From JAZQLP01 sp045629205 (GTDB lineage Bacteria; Bacillota; Clostridia; Oscillospirales; UBA644), in contig JAZQQT010000170.1 of assembly GCA_045629205.1 (NCBI GenBank), positions 1 to 19,776 of the forward strand: a DNA stretch of 19,776 bases. Direction: 5' to 3'. The stretch's first letter is position 1. Each line of letters opens with the position of its first letter. A program made the translations under genes and the position numbers. Shown piece after piece: positions 1-7,737 of the stretch. The notes under the pieces are model-generated. The model searched no databases. It had not been told where the DNA came from and saw only the letters and a list, made by a program, of their open reading frames with translations.

Positions 1-806
1 TTTCTGTAATTGATTTTTGCGATTTCTTCTATGCCGCCGATAGATTCGAGCCATTCGAGAACAAGCTTACAAATATAAATCGAATATGTCGGGGGAGTAT
101 TATACATGGATCCGTTTTCAATATGAGTTGAATATTTGAACATGACAGGTGTGATGTCCATTGCCTGGCTGACAAGATCTTCTCTGATAATAACTACGGT
201 TAATCCCGCAGGACCCATATTTTTCTGTGCGCCGGCAAAAATCAAACCGTATTTGGATACGTCAATAGGCTCACTTAAAATGCAGGAAGATAAATCTGCA
301 ACAAGAGGAACATTACCTGTTTCGGGAAGATTTTTAAATCTTGTTCCGTAAATTGTATTGTTCTGGCAAATATAGAAATAATCTGCGTTCGGATTAAATG
401 TGGATTTGTCAAGTTTGGGAATATATGAGAATGTTTTATCCTTAGAAGAAGCGACAACGTTTACTTCGCCGTATCTGGATGCTTCGTCAAAAGCTTTTTT
501 TGCCCATACGCCTGTTAAAACAAGGTCGATCTGACCGTTTTTCATGAGGTTTAACGGAATCATCGAGAATTGAGATGATGCTCCGCCCTGTAAAAACATT
601 ACTTTATAATTGTCGGGAATGTTCATTAACTTGCGAAGGAGAGCCTCTGCGCCATTGATAATAGCTTCGAAATCTTTTGATCTGTGGCTCATTTCCATCA
701 CGGACATCCCGGATTTACCGTAACAAAGCATTTCCTCCTGAGCCTTTTTAAGGGCAGCTTCGGGAAGAACCGAAGGACCTGCGGAAAAATTGTAAACACG
801 GTTCAT
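1..806 (-). CDS. serC: Phosphoserine aminotransferase (partial, C-terminus beyond window)
   Basis: Makes 3-phosphoserine from 3-phosphohydroxypyruvate and glutamate (PLP enzyme, serine biosynthesis; the same enzyme class serves vitamin B6 synthesis). About 268 codons are visible, reading off the left edge of the window. The protein starts MNRVYNFSAGPSVLPEAAL, the typical SerC N-terminus. It also has the QGGASSQF segment that binds the PLP phosphate, and GAQKNMGPAG, whose lysine is the expected Schiff-base residue. The family is about 360 residues, so roughly 90 lie outside. The ATG at 806-804 is preceded by AAAGGAT, and a consensus promoter lies at 876-904. It stands as a separate transcription unit here; serA often follows serC in Clostridia but would be off the window. 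Identity is secure. Confidence 0.96.
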   Translation of the reverse strand, partial: MNRVYNFSAGPSVLPEAALKKAQEEMLCYGKSGMSVMEMSHRSKDFEAIINGAEALLRKLMNIPDNYKVMFLQGGASSQFSMIPLNLMKNGQIDLVLTGVWAKKAFDEASRYGEVNVVASSKDKTFSYIPKLDKSTFNPNADYFYICQNNTIYGTRFKNLPETGNVPLVADLSSCILSEPIDVSKYGLIFAGAQKNMGPAGLTVVIIREDLVSQAMDITPVMFKYSTHIENGSMYNTPPTYSIYICKLVLEWLESIGGIEEIAKINYR

Positions 807-875
807 ATAGATATCCTTTTTTGATGAATAAAAATTCAACAAACCTTTCTTGATGATATTAAAATATTATTTTGA

Positions 876-904
876 ATTATACACTTTATCATATTAAAAG
901 TCAA
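876..904 (-). promoter_or_regulatory. Sigma-A promoter of serC
   Basis: On the minus strand TTGACT (904-899) and TATAAT (881-876) are separated by exactly 17 bases. Expected transcription start is near 869, giving a leader of about 60 nt to the serC ATG. I saw no attenuator or riboswitch in that leader. Confidence 0.85.
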
Positions 905-944
905 TGATGTTTGTGTCTTTTGTGTGGCAAAACAGTGTGTGCCG

Positions 945-1165
945 TTTAATAAAAAACAAAATAAAAACCCACACAACCGTGTCTTGTTGATAAAAGAACG
1001 ACTCTTTTATCATAAGCGGCAATTTCAAAACCTCGGTTCACCAAGGTAGGGTAAGTGAACTCGATTGATTTGTGCTTCCAACATCTCATAACGAGGAGGC
1101 CTGCAAACCCACAACCGAAGTTCAATCCCTTATTTGAAATGTAGGTTTTTATACACCGCCGGATC
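945..1165 (-). ncRNA. Structured non-coding RNA, about 200 nt, probably a raiA-motif RNA
   Basis: This GC-richer block between serC and the DUF1292 gene folds well on the minus strand. A 14-bp closing stem pairs 1152-1139 (AUAAAAACCUACAU) with 974-961 (GUGUGGGUUUUUAU), with only G-U wobbles as exceptions. Inside it, 1140-1133 pairs with 1029-1022, and 1122-1113 (AACUUCGGUU) pairs with 1038-1029 (AACCGAGGUU). A perfect 10-bp hairpin lies at 988-1012, and a small hairpin pairs 1060-1055 with 1041-1036, an alternative to part of the previous stem. A possible 7-bp pseudoknot joins 1160-1154 with 1021-1015 across the closing stem. T-runs after 961 could end the transcript. The multi-stem, pseudoknotted layout does not suit 6S, SRP or tmRNA. 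It resembles what I remember of the raiA motif RNA of Clostridia, but that identity is from memory. No good promoter of its own was seen, so it may be processed from the DUF1292 transcript. Confidence 0.72.
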
Positions 1166-1197
1166 ACGTATTGCGCAGGTTAATACTATTGTTTTTG

Positions 1198-1497
1198 TTA
1201 TTCTTCTTCGCTTTCAACCGTTAAAGAATAATCTTCAAGTTTTTCGTCAAATAATTCCATGACTTTATTGAATTCATCTTCATCTTCAATGGAAGAGAGA
1301 ACGTCTTCATCTCCGTCGTTGTCCTGGCGAAGAATAAGGAACTCGCACTCTTCATCGTCAAGATGAACAGCCTCAACTAATGCCAGATACATTTTGTCGT
1401 TATACGAAACTCCGTCTATGACTGCATATTCGGTTTCGTTGTTTTCTTCGTCAAACAAAGTTATAATATCGTAATCAAAATCTTTTTCGTTTTCCAT
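1198..1497 (-). CDS. DUF1292 family protein (YrzB-like)
   Basis: A 99-residue, very acidic cytoplasmic protein. The core DIITLFDEENNETEYAVIDG followed by a LALVEA-type strand and EFLILRQD matches the DUF1292 pattern (hydrophobic strands around an acidic turn, family length about 85-110). The C-terminal third is rich in D and E. Molecular function of the family is unknown. In Firmicutes it usually sits near the ruvX/yqgF-yrzL genes, which are not here. The ATG at 1497 has an AAGGAG ribosome binding site and a perfect consensus promoter at 1518-1546, so it is probably well expressed. It is divergent from the lipid-kinase operon and lies directly upstream of the structured RNA, with which it may share a transcript. 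Confidence 0.9.
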   Translation of the reverse strand: MENEKDFDYDIITLFDEENNETEYAVIDGVSYNDKMYLALVEAVHLDDEECEFLILRQDNDGDEDVLSSIEDEDEFNKVMELFDEKLEDYSLTVESEEE

Positions 1498-1517
1498 AAT
1501 GAACTCCTTTTTTATCT

Positions 1518-1546
1518 ATTATATACTATGAAAGATGGAATGTCAA
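1518..1546 (-). promoter_or_regulatory. Sigma-A promoter of the DUF1292 gene
   Basis: Perfect consensus on the minus strand: TTGACA (1546-1541), a 17-base spacer, TATAAT (1523-1518). It is back-to-back with the plus-strand promoter at 1573-1601, only 26 bases away. Confidence 0.92.
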
Positions 1547-1572
1547 TATTTCTTTTTTTTTACACTTTAATG

Positions 1573-1601
1573 TTGACAAAAATAATATAATAGTATATTA
1601 T
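1573..1601 (+). promoter_or_regulatory. Sigma-A promoter of the envelope operon (1620-7622)
   Basis: TTGACA at 1573-1578, a 17-base spacer, and TATTAT at 1596-1601. The predicted start near 1608 leaves a very short leader, with the ribosome binding site (AGAGGTGA, about 1607-1614) almost at the 5' end. An alternative -10 (TATAAT at 1586-1591) would give too short a spacer. Confidence 0.75.
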
Positions 1602-1619
1602 AAATAAGAGGTGAAGAGG

Positions 1620-2510
1620 ATGTCAAAATTGTTTTTTGTAAATCCGATGGCTGTCCGTGACAAGAATAATATTCTTTCTCGGCTTCTCAGCACGTCTTTT
1701 TCCGACTACTCCGTATGCGAAACGAAACAAAAAGGCGATTCCGGAAACTATGTGTATGAGTCATCCGCTTCAGAGGTATTTGCCGTTGGCGGTGACGGAA
1801 CAATCCGTGATGTCGCCGAGGGTTTTTGTCATCGTGTCTTAGAAAAAAAATGCGATGAATCTTCTTTATTCGGAGTGATCCCTTTCGGCAGCGGAAACGA
1901 TTTCGCAAAATCAATCTATAATAATGAGGTAAGACCTGAAAAAGTAATATCGAAAATCATCGGAAATGAGTATAAGAAAAAACCGTGTGATATCGGTATC
2001 GTTAACGATAAAGTATTTTTGAATATTGCTTCTGTCGGGTTCGATGCTGAAATAGTAAAGAATTCCGAACGATATAAAAAATCAAGAATACTTCGTCGAT
2101 TCAGCTATGTCCTTGCTTTGCTTTATACTGTTTTCAGATTTGACGGTATTGATATTGATATGGAAATCGACGGCAAAAAAACATCTGAAAAAATGTTATT
2201 GCTTGCTGTCGCAAACGGGAAGTATTACGGAGGCGGGATTAAGATTGCGCCTGACGCGATCATTGATGACGGTTTATTTGATATAGTCTATATTCCCGCA
2301 ATTAATCCTCTTAAATTGCTGTTTCTTTTGCCTACGATCGTTAACGGTAAGCATATAAAACGTAAAGAAGTTACTGTTATTCGCGGAAGAAATGTTTCCA
2401 TCAAAAGTAAACAGGGGAATATCAGGGTTAACTATGACGGTGAGCTTTTGGAATCGGATACTGTTGATTTTAATATTTTACCATCGTTGATTAATATATA
2501 CAGAGAATAG
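1620..2510 (+). CDS. Diacylglycerol kinase / lipid kinase family protein (DgkB/YegS type)
   Basis: A 296-residue member of the diacylglycerol-kinase catalytic family, which phosphorylates membrane lipids such as diacylglycerol at the inner face of the membrane. The nucleotide-binding motif GGDGT is at about residues 57-61, and the second family motif IPFGSGNDFA follows at about residues 86-95. The C-terminal half has ANGKYYGGGIKIAPDA and DDGLFDIVYI, also typical. The length is usual. A GTG three codons upstream (1611) is in frame, but the ATG at 1620 is better placed behind AGAGGTGA. It is the first gene of a six-gene plus-strand operon; the next gene starts 29 bases downstream. The lipid acceptor cannot be told from sequence. 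Confidence 0.93.
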   Translation: MSKLFFVNPMAVRDKNNILSRLLSTSFSDYSVCETKQKGDSGNYVYESSASEVFAVGGDGTIRDVAEGFCHRVLEKKCDESSLFGVIPFGSGNDFAKSIYNNEVRPEKVISKIIGNEYKKKPCDIGIVNDKVFLNIASVGFDAEIVKNSERYKKSRILRRFSYVLALLYTVFRFDGIDIDMEIDGKKTSEKMLLLAVANGKYYGGGIKIAPDAIIDDGLFDIVYIPAINPLKLLFLLPTIVNGKHIKRKEVTVIRGRNVSIKSKQGNIRVNYDGELLESDTVDFNILPSLINIYRE

Positions 2511-2539
2511 TTTTTAAAGTAAAAAATCGGACGGGTTAT

Positions 2540-3247
2540 ATGGTTGAAAAGAAAAAAAACGGCATTTTTTTTGAGATTTTACTTAAAATCCTGAAATTTT
2601 TGCCATTGATGATTATCGTGGCATGCGCATGCGGTATGATTGCTTTTATTCTTTGTTCTCATTTTGTGAATAAAGAATATGTTTCAACGGGGAGTTTTCG
2701 TGCATTATCAAAAAATCATTCTGTTATAAATGACCAGGCGGAATCTCTGATAAAGAATAATTACGATTTTTATGCCCGTGTGGCGGGAAATTATAATCTC
2801 AAAACAGATAGTAAAATTTCCGCAGCATATGTAAAAAAATGTCTTTATATCTCTTCAAATGATTCTGCTGTAAAAATAATCGTTTCGGATTCGGATCCTG
2901 TGATCGCTTTTGATATTTTGTCGTCTGTTCGGGAATCACTCGATGTTCATTTTGAAATATTCAATGCTCAAATCGAATTGGATAACGTTTATTGGGATAT
3001 GCAGCCTTCAACTCATTTTTCAATGAATAAAATGTATATATATATTTTAGCATCGGCTGCCATCGGATTTCTTATTGTTTTCATAACTGCAATAGCAAAA
3101 GGCGCTGTTCGCGGTAAAATTGCATCCGTCAGAGAGTTTCAAAGGAATTATCGTTCTGATTTTTGTATCGTTTTGCCGTATGTAAATTATCCTGTCGGTA
3201 TTAATCAGGAAATAGATTCTGAAAAAACGGAGGAAAATGATGACTGA
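2540..3247 (+). CDS. Wzz/CapA-like chain-length determinant, probable BY-kinase membrane adaptor
   Basis: A 235-residue protein with a short basic N-terminus, a membrane helix at about residues 20-42, an external domain of about 120 residues, a second helix at about 165-186 and a cytoplasmic tail that ends acidic. This is the layout of Wzz-domain adaptors (TkmA, CapA, YwqC) that anchor and activate tyrosine autokinases controlling polysaccharide synthesis. The following gene encodes exactly such a P-loop ATPase and overlaps it by 8 bases (ATGACTGA), which suggests translational coupling. Sequence identity to the family is weak, so the call rests on topology plus neighbour. The external loop is shorter than in polysaccharide co-polymerases and has no long coiled coil. 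The ribosome binding site is poor. Confidence 0.78.
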   Translation: MVEKKKNGIFFEILLKILKFLPLMIIVACACGMIAFILCSHFVNKEYVSTGSFRALSKNHSVINDQAESLIKNNYDFYARVAGNYNLKTDSKISAAYVKKCLYISSNDSAVKIIVSDSDPVIAFDILSSVRESLDVHFEIFNAQIELDNVYWDMQPSTHFSMNKMYIYILASAAIGFLIVFITAIAKGAVRGKIASVREFQRNYRSDFCIVLPYVNYPVGINQEIDSEKTEENDD

Positions 3248-4307
3248 TAACGATAATCCTTTATCCGTTGAGAAAGATTTTGTTGCCGATAATCAAGTGA
3301 TATCCGATGATGCATGTATCAATACTGAATCTGATATAAAATCCGAACCGATTCTGATTCCGGATGAGATCAAAGATGTTTTGAATTCTTCTGAACCTGA
3401 ACAGATATCTGATGACGCTTCTTTAGAGGATGTTATCGATGCGATTTCCGAGGCGGAAGATGCTTCCTCTGAAGATGCGGATTTCTTATTTGTTAAATCG
3501 CCGAAACAGGATGAAGACGGATTGACATTTTCTTTGCGGGAAGATTCGGCGGAATCTGTTCCGGTTGACGATGTATCTGAAACGGTTGCAAATGAATACG
3601 CAGGTTCGGATTATGAAGATAATCTTAATGAAGGACAGATTCTTGATGAAACCGAAAAATCCGAAAACAGTCAGACTGAAACACTCAATGAAAAAAGATG
3701 TTTAACGGCTCCGAATTTCATTGCGCCTGATTTGCAAAAAGGGATTTCGGATATCGCAGATTGCGTCGTTATGTTTGCATCCGGTGTAAACAAAAAATGT
3801 TGCCGTGTCTTGGTAACATCTCCCGCAAGAAGTACCGGTAAAACAACTGTGGCGCTGATGCTTGCGATGGAACTCAGTAAAGACTATAAGGTTCTTTTGG
3901 TCGACTGTGATTTTTACAAACCGAGATTACATAAATATTTTAATTGCATGAACCGTTTCGGTGTTCTCAACGCATATCTCGGAGAAGTTGAACTGAATAA
4001 GGTTTTATTGAATTCGGATAACGAAAATCTCAAGTTTATTACTTCCGGAAAAGGTCTCAAAGTAAAAGATATAAAAGGCAAAGCTGTTGCTTCAATGCTT
4101 GATTCTTTGTCCGAGTCGTTTGATTTTGTCATTTTTGATTCTGCATCTGTTTTTAAAGCGCGATATGTTTCCGGTATTGCGGCGTCCGTTGATGGATCTG
4201 TTCTTGTGATTAAAAAGGGCAGCACGGAGTATTCGGATTTTGACAGATGTCTCGACAGACTCGATATCGTTGGGTCTGAAGTTCTGGGCGTTGTATTAAA
4301 TTCATAA
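3240..4307 (+). CDS. BY-kinase-like P-loop ATPase with acidic N-terminal extension and no tyrosine cluster
   Basis: A 355-residue cytoplasmic protein. The first 155 residues or so are low-complexity and acidic (rich in D, E, S). The rest is a CpsD/CapB-type ATPase: Walker A SPARSTGKTT at about 194-203, Walker A' LLVDCDFYKP at about 219-228, Walker B in FDFVIFDSAS at about 294-303, and the closing GVVLNS that precedes the tyrosine tail in normal family members. Here the protein stops at that point, so the C-terminal tyrosine cluster that BY-kinases autophosphorylate is absent. It may still be a regulated ATPase, or it may phosphorylate other targets. ATG 3240 is preferred over ATG 3237 because it lies 6 bases after GGAGG. 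No glycosyltransferase, flippase or polymerase gene is in the operon. Confidence 0.85.
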   Translation: MTDNDNPLSVEKDFVADNQVISDDACINTESDIKSEPILIPDEIKDVLNSSEPEQISDDASLEDVIDAISEAEDASSEDADFLFVKSPKQDEDGLTFSLREDSAESVPVDDVSETVANEYAGSDYEDNLNEGQILDETEKSENSQTETLNEKRCLTAPNFIAPDLQKGISDIADCVVMFASGVNKKCCRVLVTSPARSTGKTTVALMLAMELSKDYKVLLVDCDFYKPRLHKYFNCMNRFGVLNAYLGEVELNKVLLNSDNENLKFITSGKGLKVKDIKGKAVASMLDSLSESFDFVIFDSASVFKARYVSGIAASVDGSVLVIKKGSTEYSDFDRCLDRLDIVGSEVLGVVLNS

Positions 4308-4327
4308 TTTATTTTTTAGAGGTATAT

Positions 4328-5689
4328 ATGAAACGTAAGACTGTTTTATCGGTTTCCCTTATTTGTATTTTAGCTTTGTTGCTTTCGCTTTTTTCGGCAT
4401 GTTCGGAAAAGCCTGCCGAAAATAATAAGGAAAATGAAAAACCCGTTATTAAAGAATCGGAATTTGCCGCGGAAAATCTTTTTGATTTTGCTTCATCAAA
4501 AATCAAGTCTGATTCAGGTGAAAAATTGACTGTCGGTATTATCGGCGGAACCGAAACCGCTGGAAATATCGTATATGATTATGAGGGCGATCCATTTGAT
4601 TATAACTCTAACCCGATTCTTGAAGGCTTGTGCTATTTCTTCAGAGAATTATTCCCCAAGAGAAGTTTGAAAGTATATGATATGGCAAAAGAAAACTGCG
4701 GAATAATTTACGGCGCAGCCATGTTCGACAGAATGATGCTGCAGTATTCTCCCGATATTATTTTTATAACCACGACACTTGGAGACATCGATACGTCGGA
4801 AGAAGATTACACTGAGGCAATTGAATCTATCATTACAAGAGCCGCATCTGCCGAAAAAGTCCCTGTAATTTGTATCGTTTCCATGCCTTCCGCTTCACCG
4901 GAAAATTCCGAAAAGAATATTAAATGGCAGGCTGTTGTGGAGCGTGAGGCAAAAATTGCCGCAAAATACGGTATTGCCAGAATTGATGTTATGTCTGCAT
5001 TGCATGGCTACGCAGGTGAAAATGATTTCGCAACATTTCTGAGCGATATTATTTCACTTACAGATATTTATTCCAGCCTTGGATGTTACTATACATACGA
5101 TTCCGTTAAACAGTTTATTCTTACTAAACCCGCTGAGTTTTTCAAAAAAATCGATCGGGTTGAATCATCTGCAAAATATAATACACTGAATGTCCGTGAT
5201 TCCCGACTCGTCTATGATGGAAATTGGAATTTCTGGGACTACAAACATCCGTATGATCCGTCCATTGACGTTTCTCTTTCGTATACAAACGCTCTGAAAA
5301 TGAGTGACTCTGAATGGTTGTTCCCATTATGGCCCGACGGCGTTGCAGACGGAAGAAGCCCTTCCGAATCTGTTACTTTAAAGACAGATGCCGACAAACT
5401 TTATCTGACATTCCGAAGTATAAGAAACACAGCTTCTGTTACTGTTTTCGTTGACGGTGAAGCTATCGGCGTTCTTAACACACTTGCCGGTTCTAAGCGT
5501 GTTACCGAATTTGACGCATCTGCAAATGTTTATATAAACAGTGCTCCGGAATCAAATAAAAGTAATGTTGCTTACATTAAACTTCCCGGTGACGGTCAGC
5601 AGCATGAAGTCAAACTGGTTGTCGGTGAATGTAACGGAACAACTGTAATTACTTTCCAGCTTGGATATATAATTGAGTATAAAAAATAA
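4328..5689 (+). CDS. SGNH-like lipoprotein, probably with degenerate active site
   Basis: A 453-residue secreted lipoprotein. It has a basic start, a hydrophobic stretch and the lipobox LFSAC, with the lipidated Cys at residue 25. Residues 65-275 resemble an SGNH/GDSL hydrolase fold: GIIGGTETAG at about 70-79, the DIIFITTTLGD strand at about 143-153, and AKYGIARIDVMSALH at about 212-226. The C-terminal 170 residues or so look like a beta-sandwich, perhaps a carbohydrate-binding module. The nucleophile block has Thr where Ser is expected, the GxND block reads GDID, and the D-x-x-H block has Tyr where His is expected. It may therefore bind rather than cleave, or my alignment may be shifted. It follows the BY-kinase gene by 20 bases, behind an AGAGGT site, fitting a role at the cell surface. 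Confidence 0.7.
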   Translation: MKRKTVLSVSLICILALLLSLFSACSEKPAENNKENEKPVIKESEFAAENLFDFASSKIKSDSGEKLTVGIIGGTETAGNIVYDYEGDPFDYNSNPILEGLCYFFRELFPKRSLKVYDMAKENCGIIYGAAMFDRMMLQYSPDIIFITTTLGDIDTSEEDYTEAIESIITRAASAEKVPVICIVSMPSASPENSEKNIKWQAVVEREAKIAAKYGIARIDVMSALHGYAGENDFATFLSDIISLTDIYSSLGCYYTYDSVKQFILTKPAEFFKKIDRVESSAKYNTLNVRDSRLVYDGNWNFWDYKHPYDPSIDVSLSYTNALKMSDSEWLFPLWPDGVADGRSPSESVTLKTDADKLYLTFRSIRNTASVTVFVDGEAIGVLNTLAGSKRVTEFDASANVYINSAPESNKSNVAYIKLPGDGQQHEVKLVVGECNGTTVITFQLGYIIEYKK

Positions 5690-5703
5690 CTTTCAGGTGA
5701 TAT

Positions 5704-6780
5704 ATGGCTTTACGCGAGTATAAATGTCCATGCTGTAACGGTGCGGTAATATTTGACAGCTCATTGCAGAAAATGAAATGTCAGTATTGTGATACCGTTT
5801 TTGAAATGGATGCGCTTGAGTCTCTTGAAGCGGCATTCGATTCTCAGCAGCCGGATAATATCGATCTTAACTCTTCCGGTGAACAATTTACGGATGATGA
5901 CGGAATCTATATCTATACTTGCGATTCCTGCGGCGGAGAAATAGTTACCGACAGCACAACCGCAGCATTTAGGTGTCCCTATTGCGATAATCCGGTCACT
6001 GTTACCGGAAGATTATCCGGCGCAGTCAAACCCGACTTGATTATTCCTTTTAAACTTGATAAAGATGCAGCTAAAAAAACTTATTATTCTTATTTGTCAA
6101 ACAAAAAACTTCTCCCGAAAGTATTTAAGGATCAGAATCATATTGATGAGATTAAGGGAGTATATGTCCCGTTTTGGATTTTTGATGCCGATGCAGAGGT
6201 AAACGCCAATTATCGCGGAACCATAGTAAAAACATGGGTGTCCGGTGAATATCAATATACAAAAAGCGATTATTATAATATTATTCGAAACGGCGAATTG
6301 AAATTCAAGGCGATTCCCGTAGATGCCTCGACAAAATTTGCAGATGATCTTATGGATTCTCTCGAACCGTTTGACTACGGGGATTTTGTCGACTTTAAAT
6401 CCGAGTATCTTTCCGGGTATCTGGCAGACAGATATGATGTTGATGCTGCTGCAAGTATTGAACGATTAAAGAACAGAGTAAAAAGTACCTCCGAAGATAT
6501 TTTCAAAAAAACAGTTTCCGGATATAATGCTGTCGAGGTCAAGTCAAGCAGTGTCACCACGTCACCTGCCGATGTCAGGTATGCGTTATTGCCTGTATGG
6601 CTTTTAAATACTGTATGGAATGATAACAGATACGTTTTTGCTATGAACGGGCAAACCGGAAAGTTTGTCGGAAATCTTCCATGTGATAAAAAACTATACT
6701 GGAAATGGTGGTTTCTTGCTTTCGGAATTTCTTTTGTAGTCGCTTTTTTGATTATTTTTCTGCTTCGAGGCGGCTTATGA
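5704..6780 (+). CDS. Double zinc-ribbon membrane-anchored protein (TFIIB-type zinc ribbon family)
   Basis: A 358-residue protein with two zinc ribbons near the N-terminus. The first has CPCC (C8, C11) and CQYC (C26, C29); the second has CDSC (C73, C76) and CPYC (C91, C94). A domain of about 230 residues follows, containing VKPDLIIPFKLDKDAA and GVYVPFWIFDADA, as in bacterial proteins annotated as TFIIB-type zinc-ribbon-containing. A single C-terminal membrane helix (about 335-354) has a short basic tail, so most of the protein should be cytoplasmic. The next gene overlaps by 4 bases (ATGA), tying it to the TPM-domain protein. Older annotations calling such proteins helicase or PriA-like have no support here: no helicase motif is present. 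Function unknown. Confidence 0.85.
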   Translation: MALREYKCPCCNGAVIFDSSLQKMKCQYCDTVFEMDALESLEAAFDSQQPDNIDLNSSGEQFTDDDGIYIYTCDSCGGEIVTDSTTAAFRCPYCDNPVTVTGRLSGAVKPDLIIPFKLDKDAAKKTYYSYLSNKKLLPKVFKDQNHIDEIKGVYVPFWIFDADAEVNANYRGTIVKTWVSGEYQYTKSDYYNIIRNGELKFKAIPVDASTKFADDLMDSLEPFDYGDFVDFKSEYLSGYLADRYDVDAAASIERLKNRVKSTSEDIFKKTVSGYNAVEVKSSSVTTSPADVRYALLPVWLLNTVWNDNRYVFAMNGQTGKFVGNLPCDKKLYWKWWFLAFGISFVVAFLIIFLLRGGL

Positions 6781-7622
6781 TAAAACGATTTTTTATCATT
6801 TCCATTTGTGTGATATTTTTTTCGGTTCTTTTTGCCGTATCTTTTTCTGCCGAGAATACCGTTCCGCGTCTTTATGACGAATGCGGTTTTTTCACGGAAG
6901 ATGAATATTCCGAGGTTCTTGATTATCTTGACTCAAAAAGTAAAAGTGATAATTGCGATTATGTTGCCGTTTTTGTTCCTTACCTTCCTTCATCATACGG
7001 CGATGATATAGTATCATTTGCCGATGACTTTTTTGATGATAACGGATTCGGAAGAGGCGATTTCGGAAATGACGGTATATTACTTCTTGTTGTTTCCGAA
7101 CTCGGAAGTAACGGCAGATATATTTCAACATGCGGCAGATTGATCGACGCGATAAATGATGATGATATATATGCGATAGGTTCTTCCGTAAAGTCAAACG
7201 GATTGCTCTCCGGTGATTATGTCAATGCTGTTAAAACTTTTGCGGATGAATCATCATATCGTCTTTCACTGTATGATAGTGGATATTATGATAATGATGA
7301 CGGATATGAAGACGATCCTGTAAAAAGCGTCGGTATCGTTGCGCTGCTTTCCTCGCTTCCTTCTTTGCTTATCGCTTTTATTTCTACCGGTTCAATGAAA
7401 AGTAAGTTGCAGACGGTGTCTATCGCCGGAAATGCTGATTTGTATGTGGATGATAGTTCTCTTAAATTATCTGCGTCTGGAGATACATTTTTATACAGCA
7501 ATACGTCAAGGATTCGGCTGGTTACCGAGAGTAATTCACGTTCTTCCGGTGGCGGTCATCATTCGTCAGGCAGTTCTCACACGTCTTCATCAGGCAGGTC
7601 GCACGGAGGCGGCAGATTTTAA
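6777..7622 (+). CDS. TPM-domain protein with signal peptide and Ser/Gly/His-rich tail
   Basis: A 281-residue protein: signal peptide (about 1-24, ending SFSA), a TPM domain (about 28-165) with the family strand GNDGILLLVV at 97-106, an acidic linker, one membrane helix at about 183-203, about 45 residues of cytoplasmic beta-type sequence, and a tail of S, G and H that ends GGGRF. TPM domains (YgcG, Psb32) are extracytoplasmic and linked to membrane protein quality control or phosphatase-like activity, but no reaction is firmly assigned. The GGG-rich ending is typical of YgcG-like proteins. ATG 6777 is chosen because it overlaps the previous stop; a longer frame from 6705 would start inside that gene and ruin the signal peptide. 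It is last in the operon, followed by a terminator at 7690-7733. Confidence 0.87.
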   Translation: MIKRFFIISICVIFFSVLFAVSFSAENTVPRLYDECGFFTEDEYSEVLDYLDSKSKSDNCDYVAVFVPYLPSSYGDDIVSFADDFFDDNGFGRGDFGNDGILLLVVSELGSNGRYISTCGRLIDAINDDDIYAIGSSVKSNGLLSGDYVNAVKTFADESSYRLSLYDSGYYDNDDGYEDDPVKSVGIVALLSSLPSLLIAFISTGSMKSKLQTVSIAGNADLYVDDSSLKLSASGDTFLYSNTSRIRLVTESNSRSSGGGHHSSGSSHTSSSGRSHGGGRF

Positions 7623-7689
7623 TAAATGATTTTTTGAATTTTTTTAGATATCAGACATAAAAAAACGAGAAAATAAAAGAAAAAACGAG

Positions 7690-7736
7690 AAAAACGGAGC
7701 AAGTGTATATCAAATGCAATTTGTTCCGTTTTTTGT
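7690..7736 (+). terminator. Rho-independent terminator of the envelope operon
   Basis: The arms AAAAACGGAGCAA (7690-7702) and TTGTTCCGTTTTT (7721-7733) form a 13-bp stem with one G-U pair. The 3' arm runs into T-rich sequence. It lies just before the rplM promoter. Confidence 0.88.
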
Positions 7737-7737
7737 A

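Noticed and set aside
945..1165. 6S, SRP or tmRNA as identity of the RNA
   Set aside because: The fold is multi-helix with a possible pseudoknot, not one long bulged hairpin as in 6S. There is no SRP core motif and no tRNA-like end or tag frame.
946..1167. 73-residue minus-strand ORF over the structured RNA region
   Set aside because: It has no ribosome binding site, its peptide resembles no protein, and the bases are explained by RNA helices.
6705..6776. Longer start for the TPM-domain gene
   Set aside because: It would lie inside the zinc-ribbon gene and put a non-native extension before a good signal peptide; the ATG at 6777 overlaps the previous stop as in coupled genes.
7661..7690. Repeated AAAAACGAGA units 20 bases apart
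   Set aside because: Only two copies in A-rich intergenic sequence beside a terminator; too little for a CRISPR or functional repeat claim.
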